In this document: one piece after another, positions 21,699-32,881 of the stretch | How positions within the stretch are numbered: the first letter of the stretch is position 1 | Layout: every line of letters begins with the position of its first letter | From: Neoechinorhynchus agilis | Lineage: Eukaryota; Acanthocephala | DNA length: 64,000 bases | Direction of reading: 5' to 3' | Assembly: GCA_051530055.1 (NCBI GenBank) | Contig: CM121341.1 | Span: forward strand, 9,858,001-9,922,000 | Position numbers and translations under genes: made by a program | The notes under the pieces: model-generated | Database searches by the model: none | What the model saw: the letters and a program-made list of their open reading frames with translations, nothing else | Told to the model about the DNA's origin: nothing

Positions 21699-22103
21699 AT
21701 GGCTTTTACGTTTCCAAAACTGATTCCTCCTCTTCCTCGGGCCTTCTATACAATCAGAAGGCCACTTCAAACTGCTTTAACGAACACTGTTAGATTGCTC
21801 ATCGAAGATCGCGAGAATAATCAGACAGGAATCAATGCATCGATCGGCAAAAGCGTTTTGGAGAATGCAATTGACAATGGCATTGGAATTGAGTCTGCCT
21901 GCGAGGGAACAATGTGTTGTACAAGCTGTCATGTCATAATGAACGAAAATGAGTTTGCACAAGTGAATGGTCCTTCGGAGGAAGAAAAAGATTTACTAGA
22001 ATTGGCTTATGGGTATTGTGAAACATCGCGGTTGGCATGTCAAATCGAAGTAACTGAACATATGAACGGGTTCAAGTTCAAAATACCAAGTGTAACCGAA
22101 TAA
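21699..22103 (+). CDS. FDX1: Mitochondrial [2Fe-2S] ferredoxin (adrenodoxin type)
   Basis: 134 residues in one exon. An Arg-rich N-terminal stretch (about residues 1-25) suits a mitochondrial presequence. The cluster motif is C68-x5-C74-x2-C77...C114 (ACEGTMCCTSCHV and SRLACQIEV). The helix DLLELAYGY resembles FDX1/adrenodoxin (MLDLAYGL) more than FDX2, though the protein ends soon after IPSVTE without FDX2's tail. It passes electrons from ferredoxin reductase to mitochondrial P450s or Fe-S/lipoyl assembly. An extra Cys (73) beside the ligand Cys74 is unusual. The acceptor-like cactcag ends 7 nt before the ATG. Confidence 0.93.
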   Translation: MAFTFPKLIPPLPRAFYTIRRPLQTALTNTVRLLIEDRENNQTGINASIGKSVLENAIDNGIGIESACEGTMCCTSCHVIMNENEFAQVNGPSEEEKDLLELAYGYCETSRLACQIEVTEHMNGFKFKIPSVTE

Positions 22104-23697
22104 AATTGTAATAAAAATGATTCTCACTTAAAAAAGCACACTCAAGTTAAAATATTTTGTAATGGTATAAAAGTTAAAATTTTGACTTGCACACAAATCA
22201 TTTTATAATTAGAATATATTTCTAAAGAATAATCCTCGCTTTATCAATTATTGTTAAAGTGTTTTATTAGCGACATTCGATCTTCACTACAAGTCAAAAT
22301 TTACCATATCCCGATGGATTTTCTCGATATGGACAGTTAAAACAAAATTAATGACTGAAATCGCACGATTCGTGGGTGGAAATGATTTCATGGGAGAATC
22401 TTTGAAAACATTCCTGACGGTTTCTCATGTTGATTCTACGTGTTCGACGAGTACGCACTTGGCTGATATCTCCGGAGCTGAATAATCACCATTTTTGACT
22501 TTGAATGAAGTGAAAATAAATATAAGAGTTGAGGAACCACATCATGTTTACGTCAAAAGTCAACTCCATGAGCAGAAAATTTTTTTACCTCATTCAATTC
22601 TCGGAAATCTCAGTAAGACTACAGGAAAATCCAGGGATCTACAAACAGCCATTTTGTAAAGGTCAGTATACTCATTTCGCCAACCAAGAAAAAATCGAAG
22701 GTTTCCGTTTTATCATTAATTTTATCCGAATTATCGAAGTCGACTTCGCAATTTGCACGTTTAGTAAATTGTTTACAAGTCCCATGCTGCTGAGTAACTT
22801 AATGAGTCGTACATGCTTTCGCCGCGATCCATAACTCAAAAGAGTTGAGCTACTAGATTTTGTTCTTCTATAAGCAAATGATTTTCCCGACCAGTCACGT
22901 CGAGACGTGTTTCAGAATAGTGCAGCATTTTATAAAAAAAATCTAAACGGTTTCTACTACTATCTACCGTTTTTCTGGGATCGATCATCGTAAAATACCA
23001 ATCGATATTTAAAGGCATGAATCTATCTGTTGAAAAACATAAAGATCTTTCCTAAAAAAGCTCTTACAATGAGGCGCATCAATTATTTTAAGTTTAATGA
23101 ATAAAGGGCTTCATACCTTAAATGCTTTTAAAATGTTTTATAACAACAATCCTTCCGTCTATTCACTTTGATCTCTTATCTCGACCAAATCTTACCAATG
23201 TTCTGGATCACTCAGCTGCCGTCCGGACCACATTCTCACTTTAGCTTTTGATTAGAATCGACATCGTTTTTAGTGGAGAATGTTCTTGAAGCTGATTAAT
23301 ATCATCAGAATCACTATCATCTATCGGACTTTTGGTTTTATTAGTGTTATCCGGCAAGATCATAATCGCGAGCTACGAAGATTTTTTGTGATTTGCAAGC
23401 TTTTAAACGACTTTAAAAAATAAATAGTAAAGCAAAGACTAGTGCTTTGAATTTTATGCAACGAAGATGAATTATTGAATGACAAATTCATTTACTTTAT
23501 CATTTTTTACCTTTCGAAAAAGTTAATTGTTACTCTAAAATGTAATAAGGACATTTATCCATTAAGCAACAAGAAGGAGACAACGATTACTTTATCGCGT
23601 TTATTTGAGTAGCAAAGTACACTTTTAACCGTTCCAAATTAATATAATGCCCAAAGAAAAGACTTTACATTTCTGAATTGTTTTAAAATTTACTTAG
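22104..23697. other. Intergenic, weak open frames only
   Basis: The best candidate is a minus-strand frame from the ATG at 23018 to a TGA at 22836 (60 codons: MPLNIDWYFTMIDPRKTV..., HLLIEEQNLVAQLF), plausible but unsupported. The same frame stays open for about 20 more codons beyond that TGA, so this may be a decaying or spliced gene. A plus frame at 22544-22834 opposes it. No family recognised. Confidence 0.3.
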
Positions 23698-24525
23698 ATG
23701 ACAACAACGAAGTTGAAGTCAAGAAAACATGGAAACTGCGACTGTGCTATTGATGAACCAGCTATTAAAGTCGTACGTAAGACTACGCTGGGATATGGCG
23801 AAAAGAGTGGACAACATCGCAACATCAGTCAAACGAATGATTTAACTTTAAAGAAGCACGAGCGCTTTGAGCTATCTTCGGTTCGATTCTACAATCAATC
23901 ATTAAAAGAGGCAACAAAGTTATCCGAAAAACTCAGACTTTCAGTCGAGGTATTAACTTTTACTGCAAACATTATCTATCGACTAAAAGACGATCTCAGT
24001 TACCGTCAATTTGATAAACACGCTCTAGCTGTAGCATGTCTATTTGTAGCATCTCGACAAGCACTTCAAGCCCGATCCCTGAGTGAGATTCTAAAAGCCA
24101 CTACAGTAAAACGGAAATATGCAATGCGTCTACTAACTAGGATTACCAGAAGGGCTGATATAAAGTATCGATCAGTAGGAAGTGTTTATCAATATATCGA
24201 ATTATTTTGCCATAGACTACGATGTAACGTCTGCTTTGGATTTCAGTCACTCGCAGAAACTCTCGCGAAACGAATCGACGAGTCAAATATCGTTGGAAGT
24301 CCTCAACCACCAGTACTTGCTGCGATTTCAGTCTACATTGTTGCTGAATTTTATCAATTGCAAATCACTGTGGAAGATGTGATCGCAGTTTCCAGTGTGT
24401 CCAAAAGCACAATTTTAGGACATTATAGTAAGCTTGTTGCTAAACTGAATGAGATGTCAATAAAGCGGGAAAGGGCGGAACACTATGACTCTCATGTGCA
24501 AGTCTGTATGGATTTTAAAAAGTAA
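23698..24525 (+). CDS. TFIIB-like protein lacking the zinc ribbon
   Basis: 275 residues with two cyclin folds in TFIIB order. Repeat 1 is LKEATKLSEKLRLSVEV..., KHALAVACLFVASRQA and RSLSEILKAT, matching TFIIB (RANDAIASACLYIACRQE...FKEICAVS). Repeat 2 is YIELFCHRLRCNV, then LAAISVYIVAEF and ITVEDVIAVSSVSKSTIL, matching AAAAIYMASQ...KEIGDIAGVADVTIR. Normal TFIIB (about 315 residues) begins with a CxxC...CxxC zinc ribbon and B-finger; here the N-terminus (MTTTKLKSRKHGNCDCAIDE) has only a CDC cluster. An acceptor-like ttacttag is immediately before the ATG, and I see no upstream ribbon exon. TFIIB's ribbon recruits Pol II, so a core-only form could bind TBP-DNA without recruiting polymerase. It could be a paralogue, or the ribbon exon may be missed. 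Confidence 0.85.
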   Translation: MTTTKLKSRKHGNCDCAIDEPAIKVVRKTTLGYGEKSGQHRNISQTNDLTLKKHERFELSSVRFYNQSLKEATKLSEKLRLSVEVLTFTANIIYRLKDDLSYRQFDKHALAVACLFVASRQALQARSLSEILKATTVKRKYAMRLLTRITRRADIKYRSVGSVYQYIELFCHRLRCNVCFGFQSLAETLAKRIDESNIVGSPQPPVLAAISVYIVAEFYQLQITVEDVIAVSSVSKSTILGHYSKLVAKLNEMSIKRERAEHYDSHVQVCMDFKK

Positions 24526-26857
24526 TTGTTCGTTGGAAGTGGTGTACGTTTGGTGTTATACTCTTTTTTTTGAGAAAAATCCCAACTTTAAAACTATATT
24601 AGAAACACGGATGGAAACTAAATGAAACTTCAGTCACAATGCTGATCAACTAACAAAACATTGACGTTCTGCTTAAGTGATTAGAAGATCTGTTTTATCT
24701 TTTTTTAGGTTAAGAATTTGTTCGTATCATAATTTCTAATGTTAGCCTCGAATCTTTAGATTTTGCATTATTTTTTGTATTATTCAAATGTTTACTACTT
24801 AAACTCTCTTTTAGACACAATTAAGCAAGCCAAAAGCACACGCAGAATCGCTGACCTTTTCAAAGAACGAATAAAACCGATTTTACAACTTGCGATTCCT
24901 TTTGAATTTGCATTTTCACGTATATTCTTCAAAAACACCAAGAAATCTTGAAAACGGGTTAGAAAGAGTTACCCAAAAGGCGGTAAAGCTTACTTAATAA
25001 TAAATAAACTGATTTACAATACTCATTTTTCACTAATGTGTAGGCCCAAACTTAATACTTTTCAAAATCACGGCAATGATCTTATTTTGTTCAATAATAA
25101 GTCTAATATTATTGGATTTCGGAAAGCTCAGGAAAAACGCGATTGAGTTTAGTATGAGAGGACAGTTGAGAAAGTATTACAGTGAACAAGTGGTAAAGAA
25201 GCTATGCTACAGAGCATCAGGGCGACAATACTTTCAATCTTCATACACTTACGGAGAATTCTGTGAACCTAACCAAAAACCTAAGGAGTAATTTTATGGA
25301 AGAGGCTAAATCGTTGAAAAATTTGAATCGGAATAGAAATGGAATTGTCATAGAGCGATACTATAAACGTTCTTGTTCCTAAAACCCCGATTATTGTCAC
25401 ACGAGCTGACGGAATACGAAAATTTTGTTAAACTCTACATTCGTTCTTAAAATAAAAAGTATTTTTAAAGCTCTCTCAAAATCGTTGTATAGCTTCAAGA
25501 TGGAGAATGTGCGGATTTTATATCGAGTGCAACTACTACCAGTAAGATCTTCCCATGGATTACATTCTTTATGAAGGTTTCACAATATAAGCTAACGCAG
25601 TCGACCGTCTTGGTACTGAAAATTTGATTAGTAAACGTAACATCTCCAGTGAGAATCCATCAGTACATTGAAAAATGGTTTTTACATTATCAATGGAACC
25701 AAACTGCAATTCCAATGGATTCTTGCTTGATATTATTGGCGTAGATACTAACAAGATCTATACAATCACAGGAACCGGCAATCCTGAGTCAGTAGTACAA
25801 TCAATTCAGAAAATGCTTATTCAAAAATGCACTCTTGCACGTTATTGGCTCAGAAAAACCAATTAGCTTGCACAGTACAGAAATTAGGGTTATGGGGTAT
25901 TCGGAAAAAAGACTTAAATATACCGAAACTATGTTAAATGCAAAAGAAAAATATCGCAGTTAGCAAAGGAAACATTGCAATTTTTGCTTGGCATATAAAA
26001 ATTAGAATGGGAAATCGCTTGAATGAAAGTGATGGCTAGCACATGTCTCTGTGGAAAAACATTATAAATATTACAACAGACAAGAGTAAACAATAATTCT
26101 GCTAATAAAGATGTATTTTCTGTGTTAAATTACAAGAAAAACCGAGACACTTTTTCATTTGGGCTTGGAGATCTATTTGTGGATTTAAGGAAGTGCGGGT
26201 TACTTAAAAGGTTAAGAAACACTGGATTTGAGTATTATATGAAATCGTGCGAGGAATACACTTGTCCCTAGCAATCTTGTCGTTATAATGTCTAATAATG
26301 ACTGCGATCTAAAACCAAATAAAGAAGGAAATTAATGGAAAGGTATCGTTCAGGATATCGACTTCAGATACTCGATTAATTGAATATGCCAGAAACAGAA
26401 ATGATTTAAATTTTACGAAGATTACGAATTTAGCGCACGTGACGGTTTTTCCTTTTCTAGTAGCTCCGGAACTTTCGCCAAACCTTTCAAATGTTAAAAA
26501 AAGAGAATAGACTTTTTTGGGAAAATAATCGTTCCATTGCTTCAGTTTTAAGGACATAAATACCGTTAGTTAACTCGTTAAAGTTCCCAAATGAAAAATA
26601 CAACTGACGTAAAAATTGTTCGAACCGTGTGTCTTAAAAATTCGGTTATAATTTCGTCGCCTACTTAAAGGATGCCCGACCTCTACGAAGTAAAACGTTT
26701 AACAATGTCCAACGATTTACTTGAAGCGTCAAACACAAATAAATTGTTTTTAAACAAAATGAATGTTTAATGATGAAACCAAAGTCCATTCAAAAAGTTA
26801 GCTATTGTTAACGAGCGAAATTTGATGATAAGAATCAAGATTCAAATTTTTTTTCTT
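24526..26857. other. Region with several weak small open frames
   Basis: Three frames have some coding look but no recognised family: 25076-25291 plus (71 codons, hydrophobic start MILFCSIISLILLDFG, possibly a signal peptide, then a basic body), 25675-25866 plus (63 codons), and 26309-26557 minus (82 codons). A short exon starting ATGGAGAATGTGCGG near 25500 ends at a GTAAGA donor (25542) and may belong with the second. Nothing else was seen. Confidence 0.3.
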
Positions 26858-27397
26858 TTATGAAATCAAATACTGACAAATCTCAATTGCAATATTGATT
26901 ATAATTATCGCTGTTATTATATATGCGACAATCGAAAACAATCGACGCATTCTATTTCGGTTCATCGGGTTTCTCAAGTCCAATCTCATCATGTAACTGA
27001 AAATCGCAGCTATAGTTTTGGACAGTAAGACTGAAATTGTTATCAAAACAACCTCCGCTTCCATCAAATGTTTTTGTCGTTCCATTTGAATATCCCATCG
27101 CTTTACTGCAGACAGAATATCTGTTTCCAGATCTTTGAGACTGATCGGTGGACCTGGTTTAGGGTCCAATGTAATTGCTGCAAACAATCGTCTGCTCTGA
27201 AATCCATTGTGGAGCAAAACGAGACTCAGAAAAAGTAAGCAACAAAAGATTGGTTTTCTTGCAAATAAATTAGTAGCTCTGCAGTCGTCGTTGGTAACCT
27301 AAAAAGAAAATAAAGTTTTATATTTTAATAAACAATGAACGAATAATACCTTCCCGATATCGGAAAAAGCAGAAATTCTTCGAAGGTGCGATTTCAT
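26858..27397 (-). CDS. Small multi-pass membrane protein, unidentified
   Basis: Exon 1 (27397-27350, MKSHLRRISAFSDIGK) ends AAG|GTATT; exon 2 (27298-26858) starts after TTTTTAG and stays in frame, giving 162 residues across a 51-nt intron. It has three hydrophobic segments: IFCCLLFLSLVLL (about 31-43), VVLITISVLLSKTIAAIF (about 100-117) and IVAYIITAIIIINIAIEI (about 138-155). A polar linker with DPKPGPPISLKDLE lies between the first two. The arrangement suggests a small ER or organelle membrane protein. I do not recognise the family. Confidence 0.6.
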
Positions 27398-28881
27398 GCT
27401 TTCACGCTCACGAATAATTTACGTCTAAATGATTTAGCCAATAGAATGCAAGAGTTGCAAGGAAGATGTACCGTGTTTTTCTTTGTGTACCTTTTGCCAC
27501 AGGCACTACCTGCGATTTTTGCTTTCCTTGTTGAGAAAACATCGTCGCTAATTTATTTTTCGTTCAAAACAGCAAACCGCTCAAGGGTGGAAAAAATTAA
27601 ATAACGATCTTAAACTTATACTTAAATAGACAATTATCAGTTTTTCTAAATTATTTGAGGAGGTAAAACTTTAACCTTTTATAGTGTAGAATGATATTGG
27701 ATCGCGAATACTATTTTAACACTTTATTTTTTATTGGAGAAAATAGAACAATTAACTTAGAAAAATTCTAAAATCCTCAAATTAAACATCAGTAGCCTTT
27801 TCTCGAACTAGTCACCTTGGAAAAGTGGAAAGGTTGACGATAAAGCTACCTCTTGCTTTGTTCAAAAATAAATTAGGCTAGCGTTCAAAGAAAATTTAAA
27901 ATATCTTTCAAGGTCCAGTCAATTGAATGAGATATTTAGTATACAACAGACGGACCGTTTGATTTATTATGTTCAGGTAAACATATATAATCGTCGAAGA
28001 TTTCGATCTGTTCTTAAGAGTTTGAGAGTAGAAATCACAACAACAGAGCATGAAAATTAAAGTAAGGAGTAATGTTAAGTTTTTCAGCGGCAACAGGTTC
28101 TGTACTAAATAAAAACGAATGAGAAATCGATAATCCTGTAAAACGCCTAAGTTTATGGCCTATAAGTTAGGATTTGAAAGATAGTGTAAGTCCGTTTCGA
28201 TCATCTACTTACTATTCTTAAACAAACATTGATTATCCATGCAGGTGAGAGGCCTTGAGCAAGTGGTGAAGGAAATCAAGTTTGCTAAAATTTACCCGGA
28301 AAACAATTTCTTGATTTTTCACACCGTACTTTAAAAACCTGCATTTTGCTTATAACATTTCGAAAACTGCAAATCACCACCGAGGGCGATCTTATGACTT
28401 TGTTTCAGGTTTGATTGCCGATCAACTATGAAATTGTCATTCAATTCCATAAATGCAGAATTAAATTGGTGTTGTCTAAGCCAAGCTGTCATGGTTTGTA
28501 CTTAAACTTCTAACCGGTGGCATTCATATTCAAGGTTTTTGTCTGATATTATGAAAAGTAAATATCTTTATAGCGAAAATGACGATTGCTCAATTCTGAT
28601 TGCTTTTTGTACGAGCAACGAGAAGGTCAATTCGCAATAAGATTTCATCGAATTTCGATACTCCTTAGCAATCATTCTATTTTATGTTTCCGAATTATAA
28701 GATTTTATATTTCAAATTGTTTTGTCGACCTATGATCCAATTCACACCACTTTTACAAGCATTTGCACCGTCCTCCTGGGGTAATGCTTTAGTATCAAAT
28801 TTGAGATTTTTTAAGGTAAAACGATTGGAAGGCAATTCTGGTCAATAAGCTTTAGATTTTTATCTGCAAATTCAAAATATT
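27398..28881. other. Region without recognised genes
   Basis: AT-rich sequence with only short, low-complexity open frames. I see no exon, repeat or transposon that I can name. Confidence 0.45.
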
Positions 28882-29164
28882 ATGTTTTGGATATATCTAT
28901 TGCTCGAACTTGCTGCTCGACTTTATTTCAACGATGATAACTTTCATGCATTGATTCATTCCCGTTTTTTGTTTCTCCTTGGAAGCTTCAAAGGTGCTCC
29001 TTATTTGAACGAAAATTCAAGAAAACATTTCAGATCAGCCAAATGTCGAAAACTATCCGAATGCTGGTCACCATTATTTTTTGCAAAGCATAATATTCTC
29101 GATCCCAATCTTTGCATTTATTTTATTTGCGATCGGAATTAACCTCTTTTGTAATCGAAGGTAA
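28882..29164 (+). CDS. Small single-pass membrane protein, unidentified
   Basis: Exons 28882-28993 and 29034-29164 join through a 40-nt intron (GTGCTC...TTTCAG) into 80 codons plus stop. The second exon is strongly protein-like: QPNVENYPNAGHHYFLQ, a membrane helix IFSIPIFAFILFAIGINLF and a basic end CNRR. The first exon is MFWIYLLLELAARLYF... with a possible signal or membrane segment. An upstream exon is possible. Family unknown. Confidence 0.5.
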
Positions 29165-29859
29165 AATGAATAGCAAAAGTGATTCACTAACTTAATGATA
29201 ACCATTTAGAACCTAAGATACAGTTGAGTATTAACTCGCTGATTGCAGAGTTAATTCCGGCTCAATCTGGATCCAGGAAATTCGTGAAAGTATCGCAAAG
29301 AAATTTAATCATTGGAAAAAATCAAATATAAATATAATTCTTGGTTAAAAGTTAACATTAAAATATTTGTATATCTTTTTAAACCTAGCGTTATTTATGA
29401 ATTCAGGCAGCATACCGGCAACCGTGCTAGCGCGGACAAATAAACTGAAATTTACATTACTTAAGGTGCTGATATAGATTTTGATGGGTTTATTTTAATT
29501 TACGTCACTATAATGGACTAATCAATTAAAATGACAATCGTTTATTAAAATGAAATTTTCTTGAACATTGCCAGTGACAAAAATGATATGGTTTTTGATC
29601 AATGACATTGTGAGATTAATTCTAAAGTGGATGAATTGTGGCACCCGAAAAACCCCGACGAACGTTTGGGTTAATCCGTTATAGGAAGTTAACCGAAGTT
29701 ACTTGATGATGATTAGCAATCTATTCGATAATACAAGTGATTGGCGAAAAATAGACGAATATATTTAAATTATCTGCAAAACGAAACCGATGTTTACAAT
29801 ATGAGAAGAATTTTAATGTTGCTGTTAGCAAAACAAAAACAATTGTATAATATTTGGTA
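29165..29859. other. Region without recognised genes
   Basis: No supported exon. Sequence approaching 29860 probably belongs to the LTR of the fossil that follows, but its outer boundary cannot be set without a second LTR. Confidence 0.4.
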
Positions 29860-30175
29860 GTGATGACCACAAAGACCCGTCGGTCAGAGTGGATATAAAT
29901 AGTCGGTGGAGCGTAAAATAATAAATGCGGGTATTTTCGTCCACCACATTGGTGACTCCAGCGAGATGTGAGCGCATTTTGCAAGCCACGCCCAAACATC
30001 GATACAAGCACTGAGCCTGAAGTTGCCTCCATACTGGATTCATCAACCTTGGACACGGTTCGCCCAGACCGAAGCTCAATTTGCCCTCCGGAACATAATA
30101 GTTGATGAAACAAAATTCTATCATGCGATTGTTAAAATCGGTAAACGTCCGCAACGAACATTTTGCTAACATAGA
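29860..30175 (+). mobile_element. Ty3/mdg4-type LTR element fossil: LTR end, primer-binding site, start of gag
   Basis: On the plus strand a TATA-like ATATAAATA lies near 29892. The LTR appears to end near 29950, directly followed by TGGTGACTCC, a primer-binding-site-like sequence of the kind found in many Ty3/mdg4 elements. Downstream is a short gag-type segment (LKLPPYWIHQPWTRFAQTEA), the motif typical of Mag-like gag. Only a few hundred bases remain, with no pol nearby in this orientation. It is a broken, old fragment. Confidence 0.75.
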
Positions 30176-30579
30176 CAATTTAAATTTTTATAAAACGACA
30201 TGATCTCGTTTTTGGACTCTTCTCCTATTGTGCAACCAGGGATAAATTACATAAATAATATTTTCTGTTGGTTAGAGTCGACGAAGAGTTCATTGCCGAA
30301 TCTGCAACGGGGCAGATTTTATTAAATTTCCCATTTAAAATACGCAACTTCATATTAAATAAAAGGTTAGCGGAAAAGCTTTTGTGCTAAAAAATAGTCT
30401 TCGAATAACATATTTTGAAGAAACCCTCAGGATCATCAATATGCTGTGATTGCAACAAATATTGTGTTCTAAAAGGTTCCCCAAAAACATTAATATACAT
30501 CGATAAACCCACTCAAAAATAGTATCTTTGATACCCACAAAATATCCCGGAAGCTCAGCAAAGAGGATAAAATCTTATA
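30176..30579. other. Region without recognised genes
   Basis: Intergenic AT-rich DNA between the fossil and the next gene. Nothing recognised. Confidence 0.4.
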
Positions 30580-31588
30580 ATGGGAAGAACTAGGGGATGT
30601 GAAAGGCCAATTCATTTTGCGACAAGTCGAAGATCAGCTACAACGGTAAAAGAAATCTTTATTGATCTAATAAGAAATTTAAATTTCCGCAGAGAAATCA
30701 ATATTATGGGGCGATACGGGAAGTTGGTAAACGGCTAGAACCGATATTCTCGAGGAGAGGTATTGAAACAGGCAAAATTGCGGAATTAAAGGAGGTATGT
30801 TAATATAGATTTATCATTTTAAAGTTTTGCTAATATTACGCCAGAAATGGATTGATTTGTTGATCAAGGCTGGAACTTTTGGTGGGCCAGCGGGTAGGTT
30901 CGGCTTGAACTCTTAACAATTGTAACAAAATCTAATTTGCTTAGATCATGAAGTGCTGCAAAGAATTGCTCCATTTAAAAGATTCGGTTCAAATAATGAA
31001 GTTAGCAAAGATGACGACGCTATAAGCATATCTTCAATCGATACGTCTAATATCAATGAAATGAATGAGGTATTAATTTCAAATAGAAGAATGCTGGAGG
31101 ATATGGAGGAAGACCTTGTAAGCGTCTCTTCAATCGATACGTGTGATATTGATGGATCTAACGAGATAGAAACTTTAAATAGAGGAAGGATGGAGGCTAG
31201 GACTCGTGTTGGAGACTCAATGAATCAAAATAGTAGTGATTTGTCTTTAGAAGATTCAATGCAAAACAAGATAGAAGAGAGTGACATTTGTGATACAAGT
31301 GAAGAAAGTATTGAAGACGTAGAAATTGATAAAAGTGAAAGGATCACGATTGATTCGGCAGATTCTCTGAGCGGTGAAGACGTCGAAGAGTACCCTGAGA
31401 CCGATGATATAATTATTGGAATTAGTGAACCAAAATATATGAAATGGGACGTACAACATTTCAAGATTAGAAACGTTGTTATGAGGATTAGGAACAAGGA
31501 ATTCCTTTTCAAAGGAGTATTCGGGAAAGGAAGAGATCCCGCAGGAGAAAGTTTTGTGAAGAAACTTATACGGGAACATGAAAACTGA
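30580..31588 (+). CDS. Acidic, serine-rich orphan protein (four exons)
   Basis: Exons 30580-30645, 30693-30794, 30845-30893 and 30945-31588 join in frame (introns 47, 50 and 51 nt) to 286 residues. The head is basic and compact: MGRTRGCERPIHFATSRRSA, GAIREVGKRLEPIFSRRGIE and KWIDLLIKAGTFGGPADHE. The middle (about 90-210) is acidic and Ser-rich with a repeated element: ISISSIDTSNINEMNE and VSVSSIDTCDIDGSNE. The tail has KYMKWDVQHFKIRNVVMRI and ends KKLIREHEN. The acidic region looks disordered and casein-kinase-like. Family not recognised; a nuclear or chromatin role would be a guess. The exon joins are well supported by consensus donors (GTATGT, GTAGGT, GTAAAA). Confidence 0.7.
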
Positions 31589-32080
31589 ATATAACCTTTT
31601 TGTTAGAATTTTACACTTAATAAATAGAATGTTGCTAACACGGTTAAGAATTTCTGCGGTGAAACATAATTTGATGCCTTTTGAAATGGTGGAGAATCGC
31701 TTTAATGAACTTTTCGCTAGGTGTTTGCTACTGCGAGTATATCGGTCATTGCATTTTTGGATGTTATTTTTATTTGGGCGGCTACAAAGCAAAGGTTTTC
31801 AATAAATCAGTAACAAATACTAAACGCCACTAAATAAGATTCCAAATATTCGGATGATCTCTATTTAACAGTAATTAAGAGGCATAATATTTATTAGACA
31901 GCTACCAATAGAAATGTTCACGTGGTAACGTGAGAAGCCGGCCTAACACTAACAAATAAGTTTATCAACAGCTTCGGTTTACTATTTATTAACAGTTCGA
32001 AGAAACACACGATCGTATCTCCTTCCTTCGAATATAACGTCTATCGATAACAATTGCGATATTTTACAACTTAAAGAGAG
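31589..32080. other. Intergenic
   Basis: No supported feature. A long minus-strand open frame (31256-31792) overlapping the preceding gene is an antisense shadow of its low-complexity acidic region. Confidence 0.5.
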
Positions 32081-32881
32081 ATGCAACGACGAATCAGTGA
32101 TCACTCACCATTCTTCAAGAGATCAAAACAGTCTTGGCCACGTTCAAATCGAATCGAAACTCATCAACAATCAACAAAATATCACCAACCACGAAACAGA
32201 GACCGAAATCAAATGCCAGTTTTCGAGCGCCGAGGCGATCATTCAACATGGCACTCACAAAATGTTAGCCGGCGACGCCAAGATAATGAAAGTAATTTTT
32301 ATGAACCTCAATGGATAGCCAATCCAAATTTCAATTATCGACCGCCATCACACAACCGAAATTATAAAAGCTATCGAAATTACTGGCGGGAAACAAGACA
32401 GGACAATCGCCAAGAGCGTGAAACAAGACCGTGGTCGCCAGAGCTCAATAGAAGGCAGCAAGTTAGAAAAAGAGCTTCGCGACAACAAAATGATTTTCCG
32501 AACAGAAAACGTCCTCGTGTTACTTTGGAGTTTCTCGACAAGCAATTGGACGACTATAAGGCGAAATGTGCAAGGGAGCGAATGGCGATGGGATCTGCAC
32601 AAGAGACTACCAAATCAAATAATGTTGAATCGGAAAAAACAAGACGAAACAATCGCTATGAGTGTAAAGCAAGACCGTGGTCGCCAGGGTTCAATAGAAA
32701 ACAACAAGTTCGAAAAAGAGAGTCAAGGCCACAAAACGATTTTCCGATCCGAAAACGTCCTCGAGTGACATTGGAGTTCCTCGACAAACAATTGGATGAA
32801 TACATGGCCAAATGTGCAAGGGAGCGAATGGCGATGGGACCTGCACAAGAGGCTACTTCGGAGAAAAATGAAAAACCGTAG
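32081..32881 (+). CDS. mRNA-export-adaptor-like protein with two UAP56-binding-like motifs
   Basis: 266 residues, one exon, very rich in Arg, Gln and Asn. The C-terminal half holds a duplicated block of about 63 residues (about 120-182 and 199-261), each with RPWSP, RKRPRVT and then LDKQLDDYKAKC or LDKQLDEYMAKC followed by ARERMAMG. These match the UAP56-binding motif of CHTOP (LDNQLDAYMSKT) and ALYREF (LDAQLDAYNARM). In those proteins the motif, flanked by Arg-rich segments, recruits the DEAD-box helicase UAP56 to mRNA in TREX. No RRM is present, which favours a CHTOP-like over an ALYREF-like protein. The N-terminal half (RDRNQMPVFERRGD, NFNYRPPSHNRNYKSYRNYW) looks disordered and RNA-binding. 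Function is inferred from the motif only. Confidence 0.6.
   Translation: MQRRISDHSPFFKRSKQSWPRSNRIETHQQSTKYHQPRNRDRNQMPVFERRGDHSTWHSQNVSRRRQDNESNFYEPQWIANPNFNYRPPSHNRNYKSYRNYWRETRQDNRQERETRPWSPELNRRQQVRKRASRQQNDFPNRKRPRVTLEFLDKQLDDYKAKCARERMAMGSAQETTKSNNVESEKTRRNNRYECKARPWSPGFNRKQQVRKRESRPQNDFPIRKRPRVTLEFLDKQLDEYMAKCARERMAMGPAQEATSEKNEKP

Noticed and set aside
23698-24525. BRF1 or cyclin instead of TFIIB
   Set aside because: The two folds match TFIIB more closely (VACLFVASRQA, VEDVIAVSSVSKSTI), there is no BRF homology block, and cyclin-box MRAIL-type motifs are absent; still, a phylogeny is needed.
29721-30178. Two long minus-strand frames (117 and 130 codons) as genes
   Set aside because: They are antisense to the gag-type segment of the plus-strand LTR fossil.
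31256-31792. 178-codon minus-strand frame
   Set aside because: Antisense of the acidic orphan's low-complexity coding region; the spliced plus-strand model explains the sequence better.
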